64,000 nt of DNA from Methanosarcina sp. 2.H.T.1A.6 (GTDB taxonomy: Archaea > Halobacteriota > Methanosarcinia > Methanosarcinales > Methanosarcinaceae): assembly GCF_000979455.1 (NCBI RefSeq), contig NZ_JJOY01000030.1, forward strand, positions 62,001 to 126,000, given 5' to 3'. This document shows positions 27,073-36,760 of this stretch, in pieces. Within the stretch, counting starts at the first letter, position 1, and every line of letters begins with the position of its first letter. Below the pieces are notes generated by a model. That model was not told the DNA's origin. It saw nothing but the letters and a program-made list of their open reading frames with translations, and did no database searches. The position numbers were made by a program, and so were the translations under genes.

Positions 27073-28395
27073 TTGGCCTCTGAAACGAAATACAAAGAAG
27101 ATAGGACAAGGTTAACTCCTGAAAAGATGAATACAAATGTGAACTCAAAACCTTGGCCAGTTGTTGAAGTGCAAAAAGTATGCGATCTAATTGTGGACTG
27201 TGTCAACAAAACAGCTCCAACTGTTGACCATATAACTCCCTACAAAATGATTCGTACTACTAACATAAGATCTGGAAAAGCAGATCTTACTGTTTGTCGA
27301 TATGTTGAAGCGGATACATACGAGAAATGGACTCGGCGTGCAAAAGTCAAGGCTGGTGACGTTTTACTTACACGGGAAGCCCCTCTTGGTGAAGTTGGTT
27401 ATATTAGCCTCGATGACACTGTATTTCTTGGACAACGCATCATGCAGTACCGAGCAAACCCAAAAGTTTTGGATTATCGATATCTTCACTATGTATTTTT
27501 GTCTCCAGCCTTACGTTACCAATTTGGGGTGCATGAAGGCTCGGGTTCAGTTGTCAGCCACATAAGAGTTGGCGACTGCTACAAATTTAAGATACCACTG
27601 CCGCCACTAAAAGAACAAACTGTTATCGCTAACATTCTCGGAACTTTGGACGACAAAATCGACCTCAACAACCAGATGAACTCCACCCTCGAACAAATCG
27701 CCCAAACCCTCTTCAAACGCTGGTTCATCGATTTCGAGTTCCCGGATGAAAATGAAAACCCTTACAAATCAAGCGGCGGCAGGATGGTTGATTCGGAATT
27801 GGGGGAGATTCCGGAGGGGTGGGAAGTAAAGAAACTTGAGGACATCGCTGCCATTAATGAAGGTAGTATCAAGAAAGACTATCTTTACGAAGAAATACTT
27901 TACGTTGATATCTCTTCTGTAGATAAGGGAAAGTTGTTAGAAACGACAAAGTATGATATTGAAAAAGCACCAAGCAGAGCAAGAAGAATCGTAAAAAATG
28001 GAGATATAATCTGGTCTATGGTTAGACCTAACAGAAGATCCTTTTTGCTAATACTTGATCCACAAAAAAATCTTGTTGTTTCAACTGGATTTGCGGTCAT
28101 ATCACCTAAAGTTGTTCCTTATCCATATCTGTACCTTTGGTTAACAACAGACTCTTTTGTGAGTTATTTGAGTTTATCTGCTGATGGAAGTGCCTATCCC
28201 GCAGTTACAGCAGAACGGTTCAAGGAAGCGAAAGTATTGGTGCCAAAGCAGACAATACTAAAGGAATTTGATAAAATAACATCATCGTTACTCATAAAAA
28301 AAGACTTAAATTCAAAGGAATCATTAAACCTATCAAAAATAAGAGACTTTCTTCTTCCAAAACTCATGTCAGGAAAAATTAGGGTTGAGTGCTGA
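27073..28395 (+). CDS. hsdS: Type I restriction specificity subunit HsdS
   Basis: 440 aa DNA-recognition subunit with two target-recognition domains and conserved helical spacers. TRD1 spans about 20-185, the central coiled coil about 186-250 (LPPLKEQTVIANILGTLDDKIDLN, TLFKRWFIDFEFP), TRD2 about 255-410 (GEIPEGWEVKKLEDIA onward), and a C-terminal spacer ends LLPKLMSGKI. Base composition is mosaic: the central spacer (27655-27845) is GC-richer and host-like, while both TRDs are AT-rich, as expected if TRDs were swapped in. The start shown is TTG 27073; an ATG at 27127 is a possible alternative. Confidence 0.94.
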   Translation: MASETKYKEDRTRLTPEKMNTNVNSKPWPVVEVQKVCDLIVDCVNKTAPTVDHITPYKMIRTTNIRSGKADLTVCRYVEADTYEKWTRRAKVKAGDVLLTREAPLGEVGYISLDDTVFLGQRIMQYRANPKVLDYRYLHYVFLSPALRYQFGVHEGSGSVVSHIRVGDCYKFKIPLPPLKEQTVIANILGTLDDKIDLNNQMNSTLEQIAQTLFKRWFIDFEFPDENENPYKSSGGRMVDSELGEIPEGWEVKKLEDIAAINEGSIKKDYLYEEILYVDISSVDKGKLLETTKYDIEKAPSRARRIVKNGDIIWSMVRPNRRSFLLILDPQKNLVVSTGFAVISPKVVPYPYLYLWLTTDSFVSYLSLSADGSAYPAVTAERFKEAKVLVPKQTILKEFDKITSSLLIKKDLNSKESLNLSKIRDFLLPKLMSGKIRVEC

Positions 28396-28396
28396 A

Positions 28397-28816
28397 ATGT
28401 CAAAAATTGTTTTGATATCTTGCGTGAGTAAAAAATTACCCTATAAAACAAAGGCGAAAGATCTGTACGTTAGTCCTCTTTTCAAATACAACCTTAAATA
28501 TGCAAAATCTTTGAACCCTGACAAAATCCTCGTTCTTTCTGCAAAATATGGTCTGGTAGATCTGGAAAGGGAAATTGAGCCTTATGATAAAACATTGAAC
28601 AATATGCCATCTAAAGAGATCAAAAAATGGGCGGATTGCGTAATAGGTCAAATAAAAAAGGAAGCAAATCCGGAAGAGGATGAATTCATTTTCCTTGCAG
28701 GTGAGAAATACAGAAAATATTTGCTGCCTCATATTTCAAAATATCAAATCCCTCTTGAGGGACTGAAAATCGGGGAACAGCTACAGTACCTTAAAATGAG
28801 ATGTTCAAATGAGTGA
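28397..28816 (+). CDS. DUF6884-like protein
   Basis: 139 aa. The pattern LISCVSKKLPYKTKAKDLYVS, then LVLSAKYGLVDLEREIEPYDKTL matches a widespread family (DUF6884) often seen beside restriction or defence genes; its activity is not established to my knowledge. The conserved Cys and Ser-Lys near the start and the SAKYGL motif are visible. I chose the ATG at 28397, one base after the hsdS stop; the TTG at 28385 would overlap hsdS. AT-rich codon use matches the hsdS TRDs. Its end overlaps the next gene by 8 bp. Confidence 0.75.
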   Translation: MSKIVLISCVSKKLPYKTKAKDLYVSPLFKYNLKYAKSLNPDKILVLSAKYGLVDLEREIEPYDKTLNNMPSKEIKKWADCVIGQIKKEANPEEDEFIFLAGEKYRKYLLPHISKYQIPLEGLKIGEQLQYLKMRCSNE

Positions 28817-29471
28817 AAAATGCAAGCAACTGCATCAATGGTTCAATAATCTGGAAAGGATAAATTTTCCGTTTGATGAGAGGAAAATTCCTCGCAATGG
28901 AATCTATATTTTGTTTGAAAAAGGAGAAACTGCCCACGGCATGGACAGAATCGTCCGCATAGGGACTCATACTGGTAAAAACCAGTTAAGATCAAGGTTA
29001 AAACAACATTTCATTAAAGAAAACAAGGATCGGAGCATTTTCAGGAAAAATATAGGGCGAGCTTTACTGAACAGAGATAAAGACCCTTTTCTGGATCAGT
29101 GGGAAATAGATTTGACCAGCAGGAAGAAAAAAGAAATATATTCTGCCTTGATTGACTTTGAGAAACAAAAAGAAGTAGAAAAGGGAGTAAGCCAGTATAT
29201 CCAGGCAAATATCAGCTTTGTCGTATTTGAAGTAGAATCTCAGGAAAAAAGGCTTGAACTCGAATCAAAAATAATCTCTACAATTTCTCTGTGTGATGAA
29301 TGCTGCCCTTCATCTGACTGGCTGGGTTTGTTTTCCCCAAAAGAAAAAATACGAAAGAGTGGACTCTGGTTGGTAAATGGGTTATTCAAAGAGCCTTTGT
29401 CTGATGAGGATATGCGACTAATCAAAATTTCGCTGGCTCACCCCACTTCAATCAATGATGTATTTGACTGA
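28809..29471 (+). CDS. GIY-YIG domain protein
   Basis: 220 aa. GIYILFEKGE (about 31-40), VRIGTHTG (about 52-59) and LRSRLKQHFIKE, FRKNIGRALL are the strand, arginine and helix positions of the GIY-YIG nuclease fold. A candidate metal-binding Glu lies in LELESKIISTI (about 153-163). The N-terminal QLHQWFNNLER and C-terminal part add an unassigned region. Such domains cut DNA or act in restriction (Eco29kI type) and mobile elements. It overlaps the DUF6884-like gene by 8 bp, so the pair is co-translated after hsdS. AT-rich like its neighbour. Confidence 0.75.
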   Translation: MSEKCKQLHQWFNNLERINFPFDERKIPRNGIYILFEKGETAHGMDRIVRIGTHTGKNQLRSRLKQHFIKENKDRSIFRKNIGRALLNRDKDPFLDQWEIDLTSRKKKEIYSALIDFEKQKEVEKGVSQYIQANISFVVFEVESQEKRLELESKIISTISLCDECCPSSDWLGLFSPKEKIRKSGLWLVNGLFKEPLSDEDMRLIKISLAHPTSINDVFD

Positions 29472-29560
29472 AATAAAAAACGTAAGGCTTCAAGCTCGTG
29501 AAATGAATCCATTAAATTTTAAATTCAGTTCCTTGCGTAAAGAACCTCAATTTATTTTTC

Positions 29561-29629
29561 TTCTTTTGTGATTTCACGGAAAGGCCGCTCTTCGAGCGTG
29601 ACAAAAACGACCCTGTATAGCTAATACGG
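29561..29629. repeat. Right inverted repeat of the hsdS module
   Basis: Reverse-complement partner of 26884-26957. Together they enclose hsdS, the DUF6884-like gene and the GIY-YIG gene (about 2.6 kb). Confidence 0.8.
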
Positions 29630-29812
29630 TTTCCCAGTTTTCCAAAAAACTTTTCTTCAAAGCTGCCTGCCAGATTTATTCCAAATAAATTTTTTTTGCC
29701 GGCTCCGATTTATTCAATGAGTTTTTGAAAGCGGTAGACTGCACCGCTGACAAAAAAATATATTAAAACGGATATGAGCAGGTTAATTTGCTACAAAAAT
29801 ATTTATTGAGTA

Positions 29813-29911
29813 GTCCTCTTGAGCGAAGCGAAAAGGACCTCGTACTGTTGCGATTACATCGCAACTCCCAGAAAATCTCCGATTTTCTGTGATCCCGACG
29901 CGAAACTCGGG
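29813..29911 (+). other. Four consecutive hairpins upstream of hsdR
   Basis: Within 100 bp: (1) GTCCTCTT (29813-29820) with AAAAGGAC (29831-29838), one mismatch; (2) GTTGCGAT-TAC-ATCGCAAC (29847-29865); (3) AGAAAATC-TCC-GATTTTCT (29870-29888); (4) CCCGA-8 nt-TCGGG (29894-29911). Stems 2 and 3 are perfect 8-bp stems. Such spacing is not expected by chance and suggests a folded RNA or a repeat element. No known RNA family is recognised. Confidence 0.6.
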
Positions 29912-30091
29912 TGGCACAACGAAATAGCTACACTTAAATAAATTTACCGGAATACACAATTATAATTTTTAGACTTGTGTTTTAAAGACAGAGTCTCTCT
30001 TTTAAGCAAAAAACTGCCCTGATAAAGAAAAAATCAGACAAAAAGGCAAAACCCGAAAAACCAGACAAAAAAGACAAAACAGAAAGGAGAA

Positions 30092-33000
30092 ATGTCTATT
30101 CCCACCATCATTCCCGAATCTGAAGTAGAAGCCGCAGCCCTTGAAATCCTCTCAGAACTCGGCTACGATTACCTTTACGGCCCGGACATTGCGCCCGAAA
30201 CGGAAGATGCCGAAAGGGGGGACTTCGGGACCGTTGTGCTTCCTTTCCGGCTCAGGGCTGCAGTTGACAGGCTGAACCCGAAAATCCCGGCAGAAGCCAG
30301 GGAAGAGGCAGTAAAAAAGGTGCTTCGGGAAGAGAGTCAGGACCTCGTACACAACAACCGGGCTTTTCACAATATGCTGGTAAATGGGGTTGATGTTGAG
30401 TTTCAGGGCCAGGATGGGGAAACCGTCTATGACAAAGTCTGGCTTTTTGACTTTGGGAAACCTCTGGAAAATGAGTTTCTTGCAGTTAACCAGTTTACCA
30501 TTATAGAAGACGGGAACAACAGGCGGCCTGACATCATACTCTTTGTTAACGGGCTGCCGCTTGTGGTTGTCGAGTTAAAGAAGCCGGACGAGGATAACGG
30601 GTTTGAAGATGAGGAAATTATCTGGGATGCTTACAAGCAGTTCCAGACCTACAAAAAAGAAATTCCAGCGCTTTTCCGGTACAATTCATTCCTGCTGATC
30701 AGTGACGGGCAGGACGCTATGGCAGGGACGCTCACTTCGAACCGGGAGTGGTTCGTGCCCTGGAAAACGGTTGACGGGGAAAAGGTTGCGGATTTTAAGG
30801 TACCGCCAATGGAGGTCCTGCTCCGGGGGATGTGCAGGCCGGAAATTCTCCTTGACCTTATCAGGCACTTTATTGTTTTTGAAGACGACCGGGGGAGGAT
30901 AATCAAGAAACTTGCCCGGTATCACCAGTACCATGCAGTTAACAGGGCTGTGGAGAAGACGAAACTTGCTTCCAGGCCTGAAGGGGATAGGAAATGCGGG
31001 GTTGTCTGGCATACGCAGGGGTCGGGAAAGAGCCTTTCAATGGTCTTTTACACGGGAAAACTGGCACTTGAACTCGACAACCCGACCATTGTAGTGATCA
31101 CGGACAGAAACGACCTTGACGGGCAGCTCTTTGATAACTTTGCCCGCTGCAGCGAAATCCTGCGCCAGCAGCCTGTACAGGCGGAAAACAGGGCGCACCT
31201 CCGGGAACTCCTCGCAGTTGCCTCGGGCGGGATTGTGTTTACGACGATCCAGAAGTTCTCACCCGAAGATGAAGAGGACCAGTTTCCGACCCTTTCGGAA
31301 AGGAGAAATATCATTGTAATTGCTGACGAAGCTCACCGCAGCCAGTACGGGTTTGATGCAAAATTTCGGGAAAGGGTTGTGGAAGATGAAAAGGTTGCGG
31401 AAATCTCCTACGGCTTTGCAAAGCATATGAGAGATGCCCTTCCAAATGCTTCTTTCATCGGGTTTACCGGCACACCCATCGAACTCGATGACCGGAGCAC
31501 ACCTGCGGTCTTTGGAGACTATATCGACATTTACGATATTGAGCAGGCTGTAAACGATGGAGTGACGGTGCGCATCTTCTACGAGAGCCGCCTCTCAAAG
31601 CTTGACCTGGTAAAAGAGGCAAGAGAGACTCTGGATACGGAGTTCTCAAAAATAACCGACGACAGGGATTCATACGAAGCCGAAAAGCTCAAGTCTCGCT
31701 GGTCTCGGCTCGAAGTCGTGGTCGGAAGTGAAGATAACCTGAAAAAACTTGCATCCGACATTGTCTTCCATTTTGAAAAAAGGCTTGAAGATGCCATGGA
31801 CGGAAAAGGCATGATCGTCTGCATGAGCAGGCGGATCTGTGCCGATCTCTATAACGAAATAACCGCCCTCAGGCCGGAATGGCATAATGAGGATGACCTC
31901 AAAGGCGAAATAAAAGTGATCATTACCGGCAGTGCCGCAGATGACGAAATTCTGCAACCGCATATCCGGAACAAGAGCCGCAGAACCAAGATCCGGGACA
32001 GGATGCAGGACCCGGCTGATTCCCTGAAGCTCGTCATTGTCTGCGATATGTGGCTTACAGGTTTTGACGCTCCCTGCCTTCACACCATGTATTTCCTGAA
32101 ATGGCTGCAGGGGCACAACCTCATGCAGGCAATAGCCCGCGTAAACCGTGTTTTCAGGGACAAACCGGGAGGGCTTATAGTTGACTACGTGGGGCTCCTT
32201 TACGATCTCAAGTACGCCATGGCAAACTATACTCGAAGCGGAGGCCGGGGCAGTCCTGCGGACTACAAGGACGAAGCCGTTGAGCTGATGCTCGAAAAAT
32301 ACGAAATCGTACAGGATATGTTCTACGGCTTTGATTACATGCGCATCTTTTCAGCATCCCCGAAAGAAAAACTTACAATCGTAAGGGAAGGCGCGGATTT
32401 CATAATTTCACAGGGCCGGACGGAAGATGAAAGGACGCAGGAGAAAAAGCGCTTTATCCAGCACGTAACCGAACTTTCCAAAGCCTTCGCCCTCTCAGTC
32501 CCACACCTGGATGCAGACCGGATAAGGGATGAACTTGCATATTTCCAGGCTGTAAGATCCATTCTTGTAAAGGTGGACAGAAAACCTGCAAAATCAAAGT
32601 ATGAAATGAATTCGGCAATAAAAGAGCTTGTCTCAAAATCGATTGCAAATGAAGAAATCATCGATGTCTTTGACGCAGTTGGGATAAAAAGGCCTGATAT
32701 CTCGATACTTTCTGAGGATTTCCTCACCGAAGTTAGAGACCTGCCACAAAAGAACCTTGCTTATGAAGTCCTGAAAAAACTGCTTTACGACGAAATCAAA
32801 ATACGGTCACGCAGAAACCTGATTCAGGGGAAGTCTTTTGCCGAAATGCTTGAACGGGCAATCAACGAATACAAAAACAGGGGCATTGATACAGTTCAGG
32901 TCATAGAAGAACTCCTCGACCTGGCAAAAAAGATTAGTGAAGCCGACAAAAGAGGCGAAGAAGCTGGCCTCAGCGAAGAGGAGATCGCATTTTATGACGC

Positions 33001-33262
33001 ACTTGCAGACAACGAAAGCGCTGTGGATGTCCTGGGAAATGAGACATTAAAGCTCATGGCTGCAGAACTGGTAAAAATCATCAGGCAAAACGCAGGTGTT
33101 GACTGGACCCTCCGAAAAAACATCCAGGCAAAGATGAAAGTCAGTGTAAAACGGCTGTTAAAAAAGTACGGCTATCCCCCGGACATGCAGAAACTCGCTA
33201 CTGAAAATATCCTCAAACAGGCTGAACTGATTTGCAGGGATGCGGGTGTTTCGGCAGCATAA
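30092..33262 (+). CDS. hsdR: Type I restriction endonuclease subunit HsdR
   Basis: 1056 aa motor and nuclease subunit, normal length. The N-terminal PD-(D/E)XK nuclease carries [11 protein letters not shown]...VVVELKK (about 147-168). The SF2 translocase follows: motif I HTQGSGKS (307-314), motif II DEAH (412-415), GFTGTP (motif III, about 458), and the C-terminal helicase part [18 protein letters not shown] and AIARVNRVF. With HsdM and HsdS it cuts unmethylated foreign DNA. Its Shine-Dalgarno site AAGGAG lies 5 nt before the ATG. It is separated from the hsdS module by a 620-bp gap holding an inverted repeat and hairpins, so it probably has its own promoter. Confidence 0.97.
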   Translation: MSIPTIIPESEVEAAALEILSELGYDYLYGPDIAPETEDAERGDFGTVVLPFRLRAAVDRLNPKIPAEAREEAVKKVLREESQDLVHNNRAFHNMLVNGVDVEFQGQDGETVYDKVWLFDFGKPLENEFLAVNQFTIIEDGNNRRPDIILFVNGLPLVVVELKKPDEDNGFEDEEIIWDAYKQFQTYKKEIPALFRYNSFLLISDGQDAMAGTLTSNREWFVPWKTVDGEKVADFKVPPMEVLLRGMCRPEILLDLIRHFIVFEDDRGRIIKKLARYHQYHAVNRAVEKTKLASRPEGDRKCGVVWHTQGSGKSLSMVFYTGKLALELDNPTIVVITDRNDLDGQLFDNFARCSEILRQQPVQAENRAHLRELLAVASGGIVFTTIQKFSPEDEEDQFPTLSERRNIIVIADEAHRSQYGFDAKFRERVVEDEKVAEISYGFAKHMRDALPNASFIGFTGTPIELDDRSTPAVFGDYIDIYDIEQAVNDGVTVRIFYESRLSKLDLVKEARETLDTEFSKITDDRDSYEAEKLKSRWSRLEVVVGSEDNLKKLASDIVFHFEKRLEDAMDGKGMIVCMSRRICADLYNEITALRPEWHNEDDLKGEIKVIITGSAADDEILQPHIRNKSRRTKIRDRMQDPADSLKLVIVCDMWLTGFDAPCLHTMYFLKWLQGHNLMQAIARVNRVFRDKPGGLIVDYVGLLYDLKYAMANYTRSGGRGSPADYKDEAVELMLEKYEIVQDMFYGFDYMRIFSASPKEKLTIVREGADFIISQGRTEDERTQEKKRFIQHVTELSKAFALSVPHLDADRIRDELAYFQAVRSILVKVDRKPAKSKYEMNSAIKELVSKSIANEEIIDVFDAVGIKRPDISILSEDFLTEVRDLPQKNLAYEVLKKLLYDEIKIRSRRNLIQGKSFAEMLERAINEYKNRGIDTVQVIEELLDLAKKISEADKRGEEAGLSEEEIAFYDALADNESAVDVLGNETLKLMAAELVKIIRQNAGVDWTLRKNIQAKMKVSVKRLLKKYGYPPDMQKLATENILKQAELICRDAGVSAA

Positions 33263-33957
33263 ATTCATATTTAACTTTTTTGCATAAACTCAGTTTCTTT
33301 AGTGCAGACTTCGTTTTTAATTCCTCCATCTTTACGGGGTGAATTTATTATCTGAATTCCAGGGTTCTGCGCCGCACGAAAAAGCTCTTTCTGCCTGTAA
33401 ATTCTACGATTTTCCTGAAAAATATCCTGCTTTGAGAAGACTGAAAGCAGGCAAGGGAACGAAAAATATAAATATGATGATTACTAACTAAAGGATAGTA
33501 ACTGAGTAATAATACCCACTCTACAGTAACTTCAACATATTAACTGCAGAATGAGACTACCAGTTACCCTCTCAAAGACCTGTAAAAGCAAAGACCTGCG
33601 AACAGACAAAAGGTGAACAGTATCACCTAAAAACGGCTTTATTTCCTCCGCGAGAAAGAGGATGAGAACCTGAAACTCTCATCTATCCTGAGAGACATGG
33701 ACAGAGCGAACAAAACAAAAACTCCACTCTCAAATTTCCACCCCTGGCAGGGTTTCCACGTCTTTCAGGCAGCTTCCTGCGAAGAAAGGATAGGAACTGT
33801 TCAACACCTCCAGAACCACTTACAGATCAAGCTGAAGGTCATCAGCCAACTGAAATAAGATATAAATAAGAAATACACAACCCAGGGAAATCCGAAAAGA
33901 AACCAGCAGAACTGGGATCTGAAGATAACCTGGAGTCAAGTAAGGAGGAATTTGTAC
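33263..33957. other. Gap between hsdR and hsp20
   Basis: About 690 bp. A frame open from 33631 to 33858 with no good start would read KRLYFLREKEDENLKLSSIL..., then NFHPWQGFHVF...ISQLK; it looks like a degraded gene end, not a functional gene. A TATA-like TATAAATAAG (33861-33870) lies about 90 bp before the hsp20 ATG and is a likely promoter. Another AT-rich box is at 33466-33477. Confidence 0.45.
33861..33870 (+). promoter_or_regulatory. Likely TATA box of hsp20
   Basis: TATAAATAAG, with purine-rich GAAATAAGA just upstream as a possible BRE. Transcription would start near 33890-33895, giving a leader of about 65 nt that includes AGGAGG. Inferred from pattern only. Confidence 0.4.
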
Positions 33958-34416
33958 ATGAAACTGCCAGTAAAGAGACCATCCCGTGACGTTTACAGCT
34001 GGGACCCGTTTGATGAGCTTAGAAGAATGCAGGAACATATGGAACAGATGTTAAGAACATTTCCTGCACTGGAAAACAGATACGTAAGCGAGACCTTATC
34101 CCCACTGACCGATGTGGCAGAAGAAGATGACAGGGTAATTGTTACAACAGACCTGCCGGGCACTGACAGAGAAAATGTCGAGCTGAGCCTGAGGGATAAC
34201 TTCCTTGTAATCAGTGCAGCGAAAGGGAAAGAAGAGGAAACAGAAAAAGAAGGCTACCTCAGAAAAGAGCGGTCTTTCATGCGCTACTACCGTGAAATTC
34301 CTCTTCCGGAAGGCGTAACCGAAGAAGGGGCAACTGCTCAGCTCAAAAACGGCGTCTTAACAGTTACCCTGCCAAAAACAAAATCCGTGACCGGAAGAAG
34401 AATTCAGATTGAATAA
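33958..34416 (+). CDS. hsp20: Small heat-shock protein, Hsp20/alpha-crystallin
   Basis: 152 aa ATP-independent chaperone that holds unfolded proteins. N-terminal arm WDPFDELRRMQEHMEQML; alpha-crystallin domain (about 42-140) with LPGTDRENVELSLRDNFLVISA and the conserved LKNGVLTVTLPK; a C-terminal IQIE tail. The ATG at 33958 is chosen because AGGAGG lies 9 nt before it; the TTG at 33952 is only 3 nt away. The last codons and stop (CAGATTGAATAAACCT) are repeated immediately downstream. Monocistronic. Confidence 0.95.
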   Translation: MKLPVKRPSRDVYSWDPFDELRRMQEHMEQMLRTFPALENRYVSETLSPLTDVAEEDDRVIVTTDLPGTDRENVELSLRDNFLVISAAKGKEEETEKEGYLRKERSFMRYYREIPLPEGVTEEGATAQLKNGVLTVTLPKTKSVTGRRIQIE

Positions 34417-34436
34417 ACCTCAGATTGAATAAACCG
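34405..34436. repeat. 16-bp tandem duplication across the hsp20 stop codon
   Basis: CAGATTGAATAAACCT (34405-34420, containing the last codons and TAA) is followed directly by CAGATTGAATAAACCG (34421-34436). Confidence 0.95.
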
Positions 34437-34640
34437 GTAAAACGGATTCTGTTCAGAGCTGCCATATCCTGAAGTTAGCCTGAAAAACTAAAAAAGGTAA
34501 CCTCCATCTTTCAAAACTGTCTATAAGAAAGAACCTGCGGGCGAACTGATGCATCCAACTCGGTTCATATTAAGCCTGCAGGTTCCATAAAAACGAAAAA
34601 TTAAGAATCGTCCATAAGTTAAAAATCAGCCTTTTTTAAA

Positions 34641-34697
34641 ACTGTGTCAAACTGTGTCAAACTGTGTCAAACTGTGTCAAACTGTGTTAAACTGTTT
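34641..34697. repeat. 10-bp tandem repeat, five to six copies
   Basis: ACTGTGTCAA four times, then ACTGTGTTAA and a partial ACTGTTT, in the convergent gap between hsp20 and the MFS gene. Confidence 0.95.
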
Positions 34698-34728
34698 CTA
34701 AAACTTTATTCAAACAATTATTTAAATA

Positions 34729-34750
34729 ACCCCGAATTTTTATCCGGGGT
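34729..34750 (-). terminator. Hairpin downstream of the MFS gene
   Basis: ACCCCG (34729-34734) pairs with CGGGGT (34745-34750) around an AT-rich loop, 10 bp past the end of the minus-strand MFS gene. It resembles an intrinsic-type terminator. The role in an archaeon is inferred. Confidence 0.5.
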
Positions 34751-34759
34751 GTCCTTCTT

Positions 34760-35980
34760 TTACAGGTTCTTTGCAGGCTCTTCTACTTTTTTGATTACCA
34801 AAAAGCCAGCCAGGAGCATAAGCAGGGCGCAGGCGTAAAAGGGTGTTACAAAAGTCACATATCCTGCAAGGAAGCCTCCGAAGATAGGGCCAAAAGCCAT
34901 TCCTGCTGCTTGGGCAGTTGTGATTATGCTGAGCCTTGAGCTTAAAGAAGAGCCGTCCGAGAGATCGGCTGCAAGCGCCATTGCAGGCGTATCTATTGAG
35001 GCTACAAGCAGCCCCTGAAAAGCCCTGAAAAAGATGAGCTGGTTTATGCTTGTGATATAGCCCATGCCGACAACCAGCGGGACGCTCAGGAAAAGGCCGC
35101 CAACTATCAATTTTTTCCTGCCTATCCTGTCCGAGAGGCTGCCGAGAGGAGCCTGGAAAAGCAGCCTTGCGAAAATGTAAGCTGAGACCGCAACTCCCAG
35201 GGAAAGCTCGGACGCTTCAAGCCTTATCTCGTATTCCGGGATAAGGGCAACTACCATCATTATCCCAACCATCATCATTAGCATGGCACCTGCAAGAGAA
35301 TAAACTGAAGCGTAACTTTTTTTGCAGCTTTTGTTTTCAGAAACCGGCACATGAGAGCCTCTGGTTTCTTTTACGAAAAAGGTCACAAGAACCAGGCTTA
35401 CCACTCCGAGCAGGGCACAGGAGTAAAATCCGGCATCAAAACCCCAGTATCTGGCTATTGCTCCCCCAACAACAGGCCCGAGCCCGAAGCCGACCCCTCT
35501 GATAGTTGTATAGACTCCTACGGCTTTTCCCCGGGTCTCAGAGGTCGAGATATGCGTAACCATTGCGATAACCGCAGGTATGGTCGCCCCTACAGTAATC
35601 CCCTGCAGCAGCCGGATAAAGAGCAATTGCTCATAGCTTGTTACCTGCGAGTAAAAGAAAGAAAAGAAGGTATACCCTATCAGCCCGAAGAGGATGAAAG
35701 GCCTCCTGCAGTTAAGCCTGTCCGAGAGCCTGCCCATAAGGGGCTGCGTAAGGGCGCTGAAAAGCCCGAAAACCGTCATTACAAGCCCTGCCCTGGCAAC
35801 AAGGGGAAGCCCGGAAAAAAAGGATACCCCAAGGTCAGAGATATATAAAGGAATCAGAGCAACCAGCATCCCGGACCCCAGGTCTTCGCAGAACCTGGAC
35901 AGAGAGAGAACATAGAGCTCAGGATTAATATTACCGGAACATCCCGGAAACGAATTTTTCTGCAGGTTACAGGTATTCAT
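34760..35980 (-). CDS. MFS transporter
   Basis: 406 aa with about twelve membrane segments. The two cytoplasmic loop motifs GRLSDRLNCRRP (about 82-93) and GSLSDRIGRKK (about 278-288) mark the duplicated halves. RGVGFGLGPVVGGAIA (about 155-170) is the motif C of drug/H+ antiporters. The family exports drugs or metabolites by proton exchange; the substrate is unknown. The N-terminal 25 residues are polar, beginning MNTCNLQKN. It stands alone, divergent from nothing recognised, with a hairpin behind it. Confidence 0.92.
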   Translation of the reverse strand: MNTCNLQKNSFPGCSGNINPELYVLSLSRFCEDLGSGMLVALIPLYISDLGVSFFSGLPLVARAGLVMTVFGLFSALTQPLMGRLSDRLNCRRPFILFGLIGYTFFSFFYSQVTSYEQLLFIRLLQGITVGATIPAVIAMVTHISTSETRGKAVGVYTTIRGVGFGLGPVVGGAIARYWGFDAGFYSCALLGVVSLVLVTFFVKETRGSHVPVSENKSCKKSYASVYSLAGAMLMMMVGIMMVVALIPEYEIRLEASELSLGVAVSAYIFARLLFQAPLGSLSDRIGRKKLIVGGLFLSVPLVVGMGYITSINQLIFFRAFQGLLVASIDTPAMALAADLSDGSSLSSRLSIITTAQAAGMAFGPIFGGFLAGYVTFVTPFYACALLMLLAGFLVIKKVEEPAKNL

Positions 35981-36160
35981 GTTTGCTCAACTTAACTTAA
36001 AAGTGAGTTATATCCAAAAAATAAAAAAGATCTTACAATATAAAACGATATTGAAATCGTTTTACTCGAACGTGATAAAGAAAATCTGAAAATGAGTGGT
36101 AAATAACAGTGGACAACCAGCCTTGTATGGGTCTCAAAAATGAGGAGGCTCTCAGAAGCC

Positions 36161-36760
36161 TCAAAACTTCTCCTCTATGACTTCGCCTCCTGGCTCCGTT
36201 TCCTTGAAGATCTGCCCCTCGAAACGATATACCTCTGCTCCTTTAACCCAGGCATCCGGAGAAAGACCGGCTTTCATGCAGGTATGGCTCAGGAAGTCGA
36301 TAGGATCCATATTGTTCTCAGGAGCGACCTGAGGAAGCAGCAGCCCCTGATAGTAGCCCTGTTTCACGATGAGCCCGTGCTTGCCGATCTCCACATTATC
36401 CGGGAGTTCCTTTGGAGCTACATTGATCTTTTCAGGTTGAGTCAGTATCGTAACCTCAACGACTATGCTGTCCAGCTCCTCCTTCTCGACCGGGGGAAAG
36501 CGCGGGTCCCGGGTTGCCGCAGAGACTGCGGAGTCCAGAATTGCTTCCTTAAGGCTTGAGTCAGGATAAGGATGGCCTATACAGCCCCTTAAAAGCCCAT
36601 CTTCCGTCAGTGTGACAAAAACGCCCCTATTCTCCCCAAAGACCGGAGAAAGATCAATGCCTGACTCCTGCGGCCCGGGAAGCCTGCCCTCCGATAAAAA
36701 TGTTTCAATTGATTTTCTTGCAAGCTTGACTGCGGCCCTACCTTCTGTTTCTGTAAGCAT
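36161..36760 (-). CDS. AMMECR1-domain protein
   Basis: 199 aa AMMECR1 family protein. The hallmark [35 protein letters not shown] (about 57-91) is complete, followed by [17 protein letters not shown] and [22 protein letters not shown]. The family occurs in archaea and eukaryotes. Structures show a two-domain fold with a conserved Cys-containing cleft, but the biochemical function is not settled. Single gene; the ATG at 36760 has only weak upstream signals. Confidence 0.93.
   Translation of the reverse strand: MLTETEGRAAVKLARKSIETFLSEGRLPGPQESGIDLSPVFGENRGVFVTLTEDGLLRGCIGHPYPDSSLKEAILDSAVSAATRDPRFPPVEKEELDSIVVEVTILTQPEKINVAPKELPDNVEIGKHGLIVKQGYYQGLLLPQVAPENNMDPIDFLSHTCMKAGLSPDAWVKGAEVYRFEGQIFKETEPGGEVIEEKF

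Noticed and set aside
28385-28396. Upstream TTG start of the DUF6884-like gene
   Set aside because: It overlaps the hsdS end, whereas the ATG at 28397 follows the hsdS stop directly and begins at the conserved strand.
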